This document shows positions 34,601 to 44,400 of a stretch of 64,000 bases of DNA, one piece after another. The stretch spans positions 7,067,501 through 7,131,500 of the forward strand of contig WPIO01000011.1 of the NCBI GenBank assembly GCA_009760855.2. Direction: 5' to 3'. The DNA is from Cristatella mucedo (Eukaryota; Bryozoa; Phylactolaemata; Cristatellidae). The stretch's first letter is position 1, and the number at the start of each line of letters is the position of its first letter. Both the position numbers and the translations under genes were made by a program. Below the pieces are notes generated by a model, which saw nothing but the letters and a program-made list of their open reading frames with translations, made no database searches and had not been told where the DNA came from.

Positions 34601-35911
34601 ATATTTGGTATTACTTTATGTGCAGCATCTGTAAAGTGCCTAAAGTCAGATTCAGTTCTTTGAGGTCATTACACAAATATATTACTATTATTACCAAATG
34701 TTTGGTGGTAACACCCGAAAGCAGCAGGCATAATGTAAGCAGGTACATGCTCACGAAGGAAGAATCACATAGACCCACCAGATGCTGCAATAAAAATGTG
34801 CGTTTTAAGCTTTTTAAGCGTCGGCCTGTCAGAGGACGTCGTGACGTGCGTCAGCAGTGAGTTCCAGGCTTCAGGAGCATAGGAACTAAAGGCATTGTCT
34901 CCATCTTATCTGCTTCTAACCTCCCAGCAGAATGTTTGATATCTCTGGCGAGCACAAGTTAACTCTGCCAGCAACAGAATCACCAAACATGCTCAAACGG
35001 TGACCAATAACTCAGATCAAACATGTGCGGCATCCACGCGAGCGAAGCATAAAGAGAACTGCTCGGCGAATGGTCGAACCGGATCCACGTCGAGTGTGTG
35101 CACCCACGAAACAACCATGCTGCCACTGCAACGGCTGCTGCTGCTGCTACTGCTACCTGCGCTACTGCTGACGCACCGAGCGGCTGCCAGTGACCGAGTA
35201 CTCGGCGCTGACGCAGCTGCCAGCAGTGCCGGGCAGCCATGATCCTCGGGCAGCCGATGTCTACATAAGCAAAAAAAGAAAGGAAACGATGAGACCAGCG
35301 TGGTGCCACGAGAGATACATATAATTCATTTATATAGCGCCCCAAGAGAACTTAGCAGACGATGGAACAGTCAGACATAAACAACGCAGCAGCAGCAGCT
35401 CCCCTCCCACCACTAGCGCCACCAGAAATGACCGTGGCTGTGCGTGCTGCGAGGCTTGGCAGTCTCGTGTATTACGCTCGCTTGCTGTTTAGTGGCACAT
35501 GCACGGCTGAAGCTGGCTCACTGGACGCAGAAATGTCTAGAGCAGCTGGAGCAAGTCACCGGCACCAGGACTCGTCTGTCGCAGCTGACGCACAGGTCGT
35601 CGCCTCCGCCACCGTCTGTGCTGCTGCTGCCTCTGCCACCTAGGCCTGGCTGTGCAACGACCAGCGCCTGCACAGCCAGACAGCAGCAGCCGGTCAGCGC
35701 TCGCAGCTGATTGCAGCACAACGGCGGCGTTTTAAGCACGCCGGCGAGCATCGATTAATGAAGCCACGGCAGGGCAAATGCTGACCCCGCAACGAAATGC
35801 CGCGGGCTGCTGGTGAAAACGGAGAGCAAGAGAGCCGCGAGCGAGCGGTGCGGTGCAGTTGGTGCGCGCACCTGGGAGCACCCGTGCACTTCTTTGCTCC
35901 GATGCTCCTTG
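31064..35911 (-). CDS. ZFAND1: ZFAND1-like AN1-type zinc finger protein gene, 7 exons seen, first exon missing
   Basis: ZFAND1 binds p97 and the proteasome and helps clear arsenite-induced stress granules (family knowledge). Exons (minus): 35911-35872, 35667-35522, 35260-35108, 32127-32051, 31987-31770, 31374-31294, 31186-31064. Phases agree at every junction. The first two AN1 fingers are split by introns: KEHRSKEVHGC closes finger 1; C-x2-C-x9-C-x2-C-x4-C at 35590-35528 then QHRLPEDHGC after splicing completes finger 2. The C-terminal half carries AAKVALMKLKTS, SERVYLNVCLP, STVGRVVDDIAKM and KLCLLDSSG, in the ZFAND1 order, and ends with stop codon 31066-31064. The exon with the start codon and first half of finger 1 was not found. 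LINE and tandem repeat insertions enlarge the 3-kb central intron. Confidence 0.88.
31294..31374 (-). CDS. ZFAND1: ZFAND1-like exon
   Basis: Twenty-seven codons between ATTACTCTGCTTCAG and AAG|GTGAGA. The peptide TSTVGRVVDDIAKMQGLKNS continues NNLPSAK and matches the family SIGKAIDFAA..A.LKNDNN..TAK segment position for position. Phase 0 at both ends. Confidence 0.9.
31612..31661. repeat. TG microsatellite
   Basis: (TG)n in the ZFAND1-like intron, about 100 bp from an exon. Confidence 0.95.
31770..31987 (-). CDS. ZFAND1: ZFAND1-like exon: conserved AAKVALMKLK region
   Basis: Strong acceptor TTTGCTTTTGCAG and donor TGT|GTAAGT. It contains AAKVALMKLKTSAVGN and VPESERVYLNVCLP, the start of the C-terminal ubiquitin-like region that is diagnostic for ZFAND1. 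It ends GFFFSC. Confidence 0.9.
32051..32127 (-). CDS. ZFAND1: ZFAND1-like linker exon (tentative)
   Basis: Acceptor CTCCTTTCCTGTCCAG and donor G|GTAAAC enclose 77 nt, reading TVSILPSWNIAPQPAYSMSI. Its phases (1-nt lead, 1-nt end) fit both neighbours exactly, but this linker is poorly conserved, so only splice logic supports it. Confidence 0.5.
32735..32900 (-). mobile_element. LINE family B tail
   Basis: TAATAATAACAATACACTTG and the CCTCAGAGAACTT box with flanking LINE-B 3' UTR, in the ZFAND1-like intron. Confidence 0.7.
32900..33091 (+). repeat. 96-bp tandem duplication
   Basis: Two copies (32900-32995, 32996-33091), essentially identical, starting AAAACTAAATCAACCAGGTG. In the ZFAND1-like intron. 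Confidence 0.9.
33495..33716 (+). mobile_element. LINE family A 3' fragment
   Basis: Encodes remnants of the LINE-A tail (LDCGANFDNSY, cf. LDCGTRFYNSY in the 53-kb copy). It runs into a SINE-1 tail at 33717. Confidence 0.55.
33717..33770 (+). mobile_element. SINE-1 tail fragment
   Basis: GAGGCTCTTCTGTCGCTACA and AATGAGGCCGTTACATCAA match the SINE-1 3' half; the tRNA head is absent. Confidence 0.5.
33795..33905 (+). repeat. 16-bp minisatellite
   Basis: About seven copies of TATCAATCATTCTCTC, one with a CTCT insertion. Confidence 0.9.
34483..34910 (-). mobile_element. LINE family B tail (minus) split by a plus-strand tail
   Basis: The minus LINE-B tail at 34483-34600 and 34697-34910 is interrupted by a 3'-terminal LINE-B scrap in the opposite direction at 34617-34696. 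Similar AAATRTTTGGTR flanks on both sides look like a diverged target duplication. Confidence 0.65.
35108..35260 (-). CDS. ZFAND1: ZFAND1-like exon: histidine half of AN1 finger 2 and Ser/Ala linker
   Basis: The acceptor (T-rich tract ending TTATGTAG) is followed by HRLPEDHGCP, which supplies the missing ligands of finger 2. A low-complexity Ala/Ser linker follows. The end is uncertain: GTGGGT after 35108 gives the phase the next exon needs; GTGCGT upstream is an alternative. Confidence 0.7.
35316..35358 (-). mobile_element. SINE-2 or LINE terminal scrap
   Basis: Only TAAGTTCTCTTGGGGCGCTA and AATGAATTATAT (minus) remain, in a ZFAND1-like intron. Confidence 0.5.
35522..35667 (-). CDS. ZFAND1: ZFAND1-like exon: AN1 finger 2 core
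   Basis: The acceptor is TCTGGCTGTGCAG; the donor is GTGAGC at 35521. After a Gly/Ser linker the peptide reads LCVSCDRRVLVPVTCSSCSR and HFCV, the cysteine half of an AN1 finger. The exon ends with CA, completed to Gln by the first base of the next exon. Confidence 0.85.
35872..35911 (-). CDS. ZFAND1: ZFAND1-like exon: end of AN1 finger 1
   Basis: A 40-nt exon, acceptor ACGATATTGTAG, donor CAG|GTGCGC, reading KEHRSKEVHGCSQ. The HR-x5-HGC spacing gives the last zinc ligands of an AN1 finger. One leading C completes a cysteine codon begun in the missing previous exon. Confidence 0.8.
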
Positions 35912-36637
35912 CTACAATATCGTCAGGCGTCGGCGGGTAATAATGTGGCGTATGTAAATATTCGCGAGCACAACGCAGGTGCACTCAAGGTCAGCTCGAG
36001 CGCTGCGATCGTCTGCACAACAAATGCCCTTGTGTCACGGGCTGCCTTGTGCCCTCTCTCTCTCATGCCCGCCCCGCCCCGCCAGCCGATTCGGCAGGCG
36101 TGGGGAGGACTTCTCTGTGTATGCAGTCGTCGCTGAGCATCGGAGGCTTCTCCGAAGTTCTGCCACGTCAGTCGGGCCGTGCGCATCAACGCTGACCCTG
36201 CGGCACACCTATGGCAGCAAAGCAACCTTACGCGCACGCACGCGTGTAATTGCAGGTAATTAATTGCATTGCCGCACCACATAAAGGCAACGTCGAATGG
36301 ACACTCTAAACAAGGAATTTTCAGCGGCCCGACTGCTAGCTAAATCGTGGTCATTGCCTGAGCACCTGCAGCGTTGCTACGCACGGCATCATCACAGCCC
36401 TTTAAACAAAGCAAGAGCATGGCCATTAGCTCATTGAAAATCACGAGGGCGAACGTTTCAGGTGCAGTGAGAGCACCAATGCCGGAGTGAGCGCAAGCAG
36501 AATCTCGTGTGCAACTGAGGAACCCCGCCTTTTGAAGGGTAGCATTGCAAATCCAGTGATGGGCTGTTCCTAGGAGAATCAACCAGTCACCACTTGTTTA
36601 TGTTGTCTGTGTGTGTGCTCGCGTGTCTATGTGTGTA

Positions 36638-37136
36638 ATAATAATAATAATAATACACTTGATAAAGCTTGCTCAGATAACTCAATCTCTCTCTAGGCGC
36701 TTTACATTTGCTGCAAAGGGAAATGCAATTGAATGGTGAGTAAAATCATGCTTGATAATCAAACAACATGAATATCATGGTTAGGGGTGACATGCACAGG
36801 GTCAGCATGCAAATGTGGTTAGTGGCAGCATGCACAGTGTCAGCACGCATAAGCAGATCAAGGACGAATCACAGGGACCCACTAAATTCTGTCTTAAATA
36901 GGTGTTTTTAAGTTCCTTTTAAATGTGGTCAGGTCAGGGGATGTTCTGACGCAAGTCGGGAGGGAGTTCCAATCTTTGGGACCATACGAACTAAATGCAC
37001 GGTATCCAAAGGATTTGAGGTGTGTACGAGGTATTTCTAGACTGTTGGATTCCGAAAAGCGGGTGGTACGATGCTGGGCCTGATGGGGGAATATATCTGA
37101 GAGATAGGCTAGAGCCAAAGAATGAAGTGACCTAGA
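36638..37136 (-). mobile_element. LINE family B 3' fragment
   Basis: Very similar to the copy at 18098, with the same NLKTPI C terminus and TAA tail (36638-36653). The 5' end is cut at a TG microsatellite. Confidence 0.85.
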
Positions 37137-37265
37137 AGTGTGTGTCTTTGCTTGTGTATGTGTGTGTGTCTTTCGGTGCATATGTGTGTGTGTGTGTGTG
37201 TGTGTGTATCTGTGTGTGTCTGTGTCTTTGTGTGTCAGTGTGTGTGTGTCTATGTATGTGCACAC
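37137..37265. repeat. Imperfect TG microsatellite
   Basis: TG repeats with interruptions, abutting the 5' end of a LINE-B fragment. Confidence 0.9.
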
Positions 37266-37269
37266 ATGC

Positions 37270-38740
37270 GAATAAGCTATTCACACGACTTCGGTGCGCA
37301 GTTCAATGGAAAGATCTATGGCTATTTCCTTGCCCACCAAAACTTCTTCTCAACTAGCGTTTGTGAGAAATTGCCGAGGTCGGCTGTTTAGCTGAGCTTC
37401 AAAAGAACTCACATAATTTGAAGGGGGGTTTGATCCAACACATCATGGCATCATGTCTCACAGGTATACTGCAACACTAGGACATGCTTATGGTTATCTA
37501 TGGCTTGCAGATAATCCTTATTAGCAAGTTTTTTGGGTAACTCTCTAGTCATCGTACAGAAACCCAAAAGATCGCAGTTGCTGGTGGTGTAAACACTGCT
37601 TTGAATACTCACCATAACATCCCCCCACCCCTTTCACATGCACCGGCCCCTACACCACGTGAGCCATTGCCTACACACGCACCACTGCCTTAACATGTAC
37701 CCTTCTCTAGACAGGAGCAAATGAATGGCTGGCAATTGATTAAGAATGTCGGCTACCCTGGAGTAGGCTCGATTTGGAGTTGCTACTGCACTTTCCATTT
37801 TTTGCTTTTGAAATTCGGATAAGATGCTGTCGTCGGCATGGTGCAGGGTTAAACCTAAAACCTAGATAATACATGTTTAATTCTTTCCCATCGTGTTTAT
37901 GACAGCCCGTGAGGAGCCAGTCATGATATTCAACATCTGTCCATGGGAAAAATTGCAATTTAATATGTTCATTTTATTAATGTTCATAAATGGCTGCAGC
38001 ATAGATATTTTTTAGGTGTTTCTGCAGCTATTTAAAATTCAAGAGCTTTCAGGCTAAACTTGCAATTAATCACGACTTTCTGAATGTGAATCGGTTCACT
38101 GTGTTTATGCACCATGGCTTTGAGCACGAGCTAGCACACCCGCGCCAGGCAACACCGTGCCTTGTTCGTATCCACGGCGGTGATAACTGCCAGCTGTAAG
38201 GATCCATATAAATTGTCATCACTTGCATGTCAGCATAGAAACTGCTCGTCCATCCAAGTTGTCTAATCGTCAACGGCAGCCACATATTGCTCAAAAGACG
38301 GCCCTGAAGCCCAGACATGACTGTGATGTTGATACAGCAGACTACTATCGCAGTGTTTCTACGGCCGCAGTGCTGCTTTAGCAGAATCGCTGGCCACTTG
38401 GCTGTCACATGCGACGAGTAACTGATCTAGAACCTAGAGTGGCATTCTCGAATGGTGTTAAATGGTTGAATGGCAGGTGCTCAATTTCCAAGGTTGTTTG
38501 ATATCGTTTAGAAGGGCGATTAAAACAGTATTGAGGTCGATTGATATATTGATACTATCCCATAAATTGTGGGGAAACCTAAGCTGTGCTCCATTAAGAT
38601 GCTCATCGCACTGCAGCCACCAGAAGAATGCTGAAAATACCAAATATAAATAAATAAAATACCATAGTTTGGCAAAATACACCAGTGCTCCAAAAAAGTT
38701 CAGCATGCGAAAGGTACTTTAAAGTACGATTCACTTCAAA
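37270..38740. other. Anonymous DNA
   Basis: No gene or repeat recognised; short frames only. Confidence 0.3.
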
Positions 38741-38745
38741 GCAAG

Positions 38746-38746
<1 letters not shown>

Positions 38747-38819
<73 letters not shown>
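38747..38819. repeat. TG microsatellite
   Basis: About 36 uninterrupted TG units. Confidence 0.95.
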
Positions 38820-39119
38820 AAAACCAACTGCTGGCTAAGGGCTGGAGACACATCGTTACGTTCCTTAAGCAAGAAAGAACATGGAAGCGTCTTACCAGAA
38901 AACATTCCCGCATCCATGACAGACGAATGGAAGGAAGTCTACAAAGCGAAGAATTGCTGCCTTTATAAACTGGGTCGACATCTTACATAGCTGCCACTAT
39001 ATTAATGTCGTACATGGCTACCGGCTAGAGGAGTCTATTAATTGAGAGACTCGCAACCCACCTAAGCAAATGCCAAGATTAGCTGACTCGACAGCCTCAT
39101 ATCATGTAGGCGGGCAGAA

Positions 39120-39168
39120 GGCTCTCTCTCTCTCTCCCTCTCTCTCCCATCTCTCTCCCTCCCTCCCT

Positions 39169-39224
<56 letters not shown>

Positions 39225-39251
39225 TCTCTCCCTCTCTCTCTCTCTCTCTTT
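39120..39251. repeat. TC microsatellite
   Basis: CTCTCT/CCCT repeat, polypurine-polypyrimidine. Confidence 0.95.
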
Positions 39252-39344
39252 CTTATTCAGCCCGACCGAGGGAACTGCAGATGCGGGTGCAAGCGCTGCA
39301 CTGAAACACTTCATCTGGAGACCGCCGTCAAAAGTGACGCCTTA

Positions 39345-41230
39345 AGGACAATTTTCGTTTAAGCCTGATTACATTACGCGAATTCACAATCATACTTCGA
39401 GTCGTGAATATAAATGAGCAGGCTGGCTAGCACAAGAGTAAACGCTCCAGAATACCCTTTCTATCTCCCGGCACTCGATCTTCCGGCAGATCACCAACGA
39501 CCGGGCTGGCGACGCGCACAGACGTCGCTGTCGACAAAGCTACGCTGGCGAGAAGCTACGAACGATGTATAATTGCAGAACGCCGCGCGACAAACGCGGC
39601 AACCACTACGGCGGGCTTGAGCATATGCCTATGAAGCTAAGGAGCCGGCGGCGGCCGCAATCACGTAGCATGTGAAAATAGCTGGCGCATGGTCGGAGAT
39701 TTATGAGCGAGGCTTCTTACGTTTGACTAAGCAATTCGGGTCAAGCTGCAAGTGGGAATTCGAGTACCTAATACCATAACAACGCCATAGCCGAACGCCA
39801 ACAGCGGTACACTTCTTCGCCGGCCGCGGCGGACATTTGACAGCTAGAAACGGGGCCTACGCTAAGTTTGCGTAATTCTTATTTCAACCTCGAGACCGCT
39901 GGGAGCAACGTCGGTCGCGCGGGTGCTCTCGCGCCGCTGAGAAAACGGCTCCTCCGATGCGCGCCAGCCTCAAAGACAGGAACTACGCCAATGTATCTCC
40001 GTCAGTAGACAACTATGCCGAGAAATTGGGCATATGCAAGAACGTGTGCGTTCGTCGCTGAAACATGGAATTAACAGCTGATAATAATCGCTAACCCAGA
40101 CGATGACAATCCACCAAAGAGCAGTGTGCACCAACATCTACTTCCACCATTATCGCGTCGCCCGGCGATTATTAGGATCCTAATGAGTAGTACCATATCT
40201 ATGAGCGCGTGTAAAAAAAAGTCACCTGAGTGCTGATAAAAAGTGACCGTGATACTTCAAATATACCACTTTAGTTATTCAGCCTAAACAAATTATTATT
40301 CTCTATTAACTATTGATTAAGAGAGCGGGATTATCTTAATTTAGTGGGACTCGTGCGTGCTCGGCTTACAGCTACCCCATTTTCATTCAAGATCTTGTTC
40401 CCCATATGGCCGCTCGTATCTGATGCAATTGCATCTGTCTCTGTGAATATCATTGTTATCGCATACTTAAGAGACCAAAAAGGTTGAAATGGAGGAAGAA
40501 GAAATGGTACGCTAATTTATTCACGCGTCCCGTTATTTTGCGCCTCAGAGTTCTTGCTCAAGTTTCTTAACTCTTGATTCGACGTTCGCATTGGTCCTCG
40601 TGCAGCTACGCCGTATGCGGCTTCATCCGGTCTGCGACGACTGTTACGCTTATAGGCTTCCCATGTTGGGATACTTTGGCCTTGGAAAGCAGAGAGAGTT
40701 TAATTCTTGTCGCGTGTGGCAAGGTCCTTGTCGGTACCGCTTTGCTTAGTCGTAGCGGTTTCGATCAGTCACCGCTTTGGCATCGAAATAGTCGTCGACG
40801 TGCGTAAGAAAGCAACCCAATTATTCTCGCACGCCTGAAATAAGTCGAAATGCAATTGCTCGCGTTTCAAGCCTCATCTTTTAGTATCTCCCCAGAAGAA
40901 TCAGCGCATTCGTTCATGCCTAGTGCCGAGAGCGTGCTGAGACCCGTAGGATCCATATTTGAGCGCATTTCCCCGGCATTTTGTGTATCAGCAGGATCGC
41001 AGTCGTTCGTCGAGGGGCGGGGTAGTCACGATTTGCCCTAGCTTCTTTTTCATCTAGTAAGTCCTTGCGGACCATCGCGGTCAGTTGTAAGTTAACTCAT
41101 GTTAACTTAGCAGGTATGCGTAGTAAAGAGTATCTCAGGTAATATCTCCATGCTTGTGTGACTCGTCTCTCTGTATAGGCTTTTGTAACGCGCTCCTTGG
41201 CAGGTTCTGCTTGTACAGTTCTAGCAGAAC
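39345..41230. other. Anonymous, partly GC-rich DNA
   Basis: 39.4-40.1 kb is CpG-rich with stops in all frames, possibly a promoter or non-coding exon. No gene supported. Confidence 0.3.
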
Positions 41231-41231
41231 T

Positions 41232-41350
41232 ATGCAGCTAAGAGCGTCTCTCGTGCTTGTCGCAATTGCTGCATTCTCGGTGATCTGCCGTGGCTGCACA
41301 TCAAGCAGCATGTCGACCTCAAGACTAACTTACCAGTTGACGTTTTTAGC
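41232..41350 (+). CDS. Possible first exon of a secreted protein
   Basis: ATG opens MQLRASLVLVAIAAFSVICR, a good signal peptide with likely cleavage near RGC, then a Ser/Thr-rich stretch to a GTATGT donor at 41351. No second exon was found; an AT hairpin and a LINE tail follow. Function unknown; it may be chance. Confidence 0.25.
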
Positions 41351-41366
41351 GTATGTAGAGACAGAT

Positions 41367-41385
41367 ATTTGTTTGGTTGAGGTGC

Positions 41386-41474
<89 letters not shown>

Positions 41475-41496
41475 GCATCACCTCAACCGAACAAAT
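41367..41496. repeat. Large AT-rich palindrome
   Basis: Arms ATTTGTTTGGTTGAGGTGC and its near-complement GCATCACCTCAACCGAACAA enclose about 90 bp of AT/ATGTATATATACAT repeats, itself palindromic. Confidence 0.9.
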
Positions 41497-41576
41497 CTAT
41501 ATATTATCGAGATCCTGTCACTTATTATCTGAAATACTTCCTTTCCAGACTGTCCAGTGTAGCTCACGCATTTCTG

Positions 41577-41850
41577 ACTTGAGTCGTTTAGCTGTGCCTC
41601 TCACGTCAGCTTTCAGTTCGCGTGCTCTGAAAGCCTGGGAAGGCACACACTCACTGTTGACATCAATGACATTCACTGACATGACGACATTTGACAAGCT
41701 AAACCATATCACACCATTTCTCCACACGAAAAATTATTCTTTATGTGCTTACAATTTGCGTGTTATCACGTTTGCTATCTTTCCAGTATATCTAGAATGC
41801 CTAGAACGAGACTTAGTTCTCTTAGGGTGCTATACAAATTAATTAGTAGT
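41577..41850 (+). mobile_element. LINE (CR1/L2-like) 3' end
   Basis: Encodes LAVPLTSAFSSRALKAWEGT (cf. SSYALKAWNSLP) and ends with GAGACTTAGTTCTCTTAGGG and a short AT-rich tail. Confidence 0.65.
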
Positions 41851-41859
41851 AGCAGAATT

Positions 41860-42970
41860 AGCATTTGTGTATGAGGCTCCTTTCTGGCTCTTTTTGAACG
41901 TAATAGCTTCTCTATGATATTAATGCATATCTTTCAAACGTTGGCAGATTTTGAGATCGGACATAATAACACCAGGAGGGGGCTTTGGTATGTGAAGTAG
42001 TGAATCGACCTAATCGACTTGGTAGCACTGAGTGAAACCCGTCTGCTGAAGGTAGTTTCTGATGAGAATGTGGCCTAGTCTCAGCAATTCCCTCGTGCCA
42101 TACACTAGCTATCCATCGTTCTGTTTAATCTGGGCTACTTTATAAGATTGTAGTGAGCTGTAATAAATGGGTCCAACAGCAACTAGTCATCTGTCTGTTG
42201 TAAGCCCTTGTGCTTGTTCATTGTCAACATCACTTAGCCTGCATACACTAAGTGCAAAGTATAGTTGTGCCATTATAGGCAAATCCGTTTTGACCTGGCA
42301 ATGCTATCCCGAGCTAAAATTAACTCCTAACATTAAGTGAAGTTGATAAGCTGTAAAATGATTGAACAAAAACTTGTAAACTAAATTACAGTGCATGGCT
42401 CATGCATCATATGGCATACCCCAAGTTAATAGCTGTCAATCTACTTCATCCGATTTATGTTCGATGGGGGCTCGATGTCGGATCTTCACTTGGCCTCTCG
42501 AACAAAGAAAGTCGACTTTACGAGTGTACAAAAAAGGATAATTTCCTTTACTGTGTATTTCAGGTCAAAGTCGTGATGAAAAATATAGGCTTTAAAGTTT
42601 ATGCAGCACGTGAAACCAATTGGGGAGTCCTATTCCCTAGTCATGTCGCACTCCAACTTACATTCAGCTATCCAGATTATTATTATGTTTACTAACTTGC
42701 TTTAGCCCACAGGTGATTTTTGTCATTCGACTTTAGTAAAAAAAAAAATGAAGAAAGATTCATTGCATTTTTTTATGTGAGTTGTTAAAAAGGCAGCATT
42801 ACTGTTAATAGAGAACAGGAGAACACTCTTTCTAGCACGATATGTGATGGAAAGAAAGTATTCAAATGGCTAGTGACAAGTGCATTACTATAATAGCACT
42901 TACTCTTTAAGCACCCATGAGCACAAACAGAACCATTCACTGGGAGCCAATGTCGGGAGGGAGTGGGGTT
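41860..42970. other. Anonymous AT-rich DNA
   Basis: Nothing recognised. Confidence 0.3.
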
Positions 42971-42975
42971 GAAAT

Positions 42976-43275
42976 GATAATAATCATGATAATACACTTG
43001 TTAAAGCACCCTCAGAGAACTAAATCTCTTTCTACGTGATTTATTTGCTGCAAAGGAAACGCGATCGAATGGTTAGTGGTATCATGCTTGTTAACGGTCA
43101 ACGATTGTTTTATGAGGACCTGATGGATAAGAAGAGGCCGACACCATTGCATTACCTCGTCGCGCTATGAATGAAATAAACCGTATAGGGCGAGAGCAGG
43201 TGTCAGCGCAAGTTCCTGGGCCCTTTTTTAAGTTGTCTGAGGGCGCTTTATCGATGTGTATTATTTTTATTATTT
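42976..43275. mobile_element. Two LINE-B tails in opposite orientation
   Basis: A minus tail at 42976-43100 and a plus tail at 43200-43275 (GTCTGAGGGCGCTTTATCGA then TTATT) flank about 100 bp. Confidence 0.55.
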
Positions 43276-43854
43276 AACGTCTTTTGCCGATACAAGCTTT
43301 GGCTCAGCAAATCCTTGAAGTGAGCTCAGCTGTTCGTATGCAGTCTAGTCTCTCCTGCAGCCAACATGTAGCCTGAACTTGCTTTCTTTCGGTCTTTTAC
43401 TGCTACGTATGTGATAAAGGCTTCTGTTGCTGTCCCCTAACCCTGCTGTGCTTATCATTTGAATATGGTATGGCAAGCTCTTCAGCTTAACATTCACTTT
43501 GGCAGTCACGGGTTTGTGGTGCCACAGAGGGATGCATGCCACATGCAAGCGTTCATAGCCAAGTTACTGTTGTATACATAGTGACGTGTTTTGAGACAAA
43601 GCGAGACACATTCGCCTTTAAATCAAAATTTATAAAATTATAACTATGTATTGTGTCCGGGTTGCATTGCATCCGGTATCCATTATAAGGTGACCGGGCG
43701 GTTGCTGCCATCTGAGGGCGCACGGTAGGACGTTGTCCTGTGTGCCCACGTGAGGGACGATCCTCGCCCAGATCGCCGTGGACGTGTTACAACTAGGGTC
43801 GCTGGCATGCTGGCACCGCATGAGACGCCTGTAATCCGACGAAAGCGAAGCTTC

Positions 43855-44184
43855 TTAACCTCCGAAGCCGTACAGGGTCTTGCCCTGTCGCTTGAGCGCA
43901 TACACCACGTCCATGGAGGTCACCGTGTTCCTACTCGCATGCATCGTGTAAGTCGTAGCATCGTGGATTACTCTCTCGAGGAATGCCTTGAGAATACCGA
44001 GGGCCTCCTCGTAGATGAGGCCTGACATACGCTTCACACCACCACGTCGGGCCAGCTTTCGGATGGACGCTTTCGAGATACCATGGATGTTGTCAGAAAG
44101 AAGCTTGCGGCGCTTGGCTCCGACAACCTTTCCACGACCTATTCCAAGAGGCATGCCTGCCCTTCCACGTCCAGCCATAGCCAT
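43855..44184 (-). CDS. Divergent histone H4 variant, copy 1
   Basis: Intronless, 109 codons (MAMAGRG start; the second Met gives 107). The histone fold is intact: [32 protein letters not shown] and the terminal TLYGFGG. Unlike canonical H4 (103 codons), the tail reads [21 protein letters not shown]5, K8 and K12 equivalents are R, M and I, and about five residues are inserted before the K16-R17 pair. Core changes versus canonical numbering include I46M, T54A, R55L, N64R, R67H, E74M, K77S, K79N and R95K; K31, K44, K59, K91 and R92 are kept. No histone 3' stem-loop is seen within about 250 bp downstream and no H2A, H2B or H3 gene is nearby. A TAA between this start and an upstream in-frame ATG excludes N-terminal extension. 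Expression is unproven; conservation of the frame in a second copy argues that it is functional. Confidence 0.9.
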   Translation of the reverse strand: MAMAGRGRAGMPLGIGRGKVVGAKRRKLLSDNIHGISKASIRKLARRGGVKRMSGLIYEEALGILKAFLERVIHDATTYTMHASRNTVTSMDVVYALKRQGKTLYGFGG

Positions 44185-44400
44185 GTTACTTAGTATTCCT
44201 TTATTATTTGGTTAGTTCTCCAGGCTTTGTTCCATGTCTCTCAGTTGTGGCCAAGCCAGCCCTTTAATAGCAGAAATCTGGAGACAAGTCATTGTGACTT
44301 CATCACTTGTGTGGAATCGCTGATTATGATGTCACAAAAAACATGTTCCGGCTGTATATATTAAAAGGTATTGCAAAATTTAGACTTGCCTTAGTTAAAA
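44185..44400 (-). promoter_or_regulatory. Putative promoter and 5' leader of H4 variant copy 1
   Basis: On the coding strand, a TATA-like TTAATATATAC lies near 44362, then CRE/ATF-like half sites TGACATCA and TGAAGTCA, before the ATG. The same block precedes copy 2 (about 60024-60240). The start site is unknown; motif calls are by eye. Confidence 0.3.

Noticed and set aside
35000-35242. Plus-strand frame with a leucine-rich signal peptide (MLPLQRLLLLLLLPALLL)
   Set aside because: It is exactly antisense to the Ser/Ala linker exon of the ZFAND1-like gene, whose AN1 ligands and splice sites are far better support.
38685-38990. Val/Cys and Thr/His repeat frames (also at 9826-10059,31514-31750,37140-37391)
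   Set aside because: Translations of TG/CA microsatellites.
41154-41582. Tyr/Ile repeat protein frame
   Set aside because: It reads through an AT microsatellite; only the first part could be an exon.
42402-42695. 97-codon plus-strand frame
   Set aside because: No motif, no splice context, AT-rich surroundings; likely chance.
43750-44025. Plus-strand 91-codon frame, repeated at 59589-59864
   Set aside because: Antisense shadow of the H4 variant gene; conserved only because H4 is.
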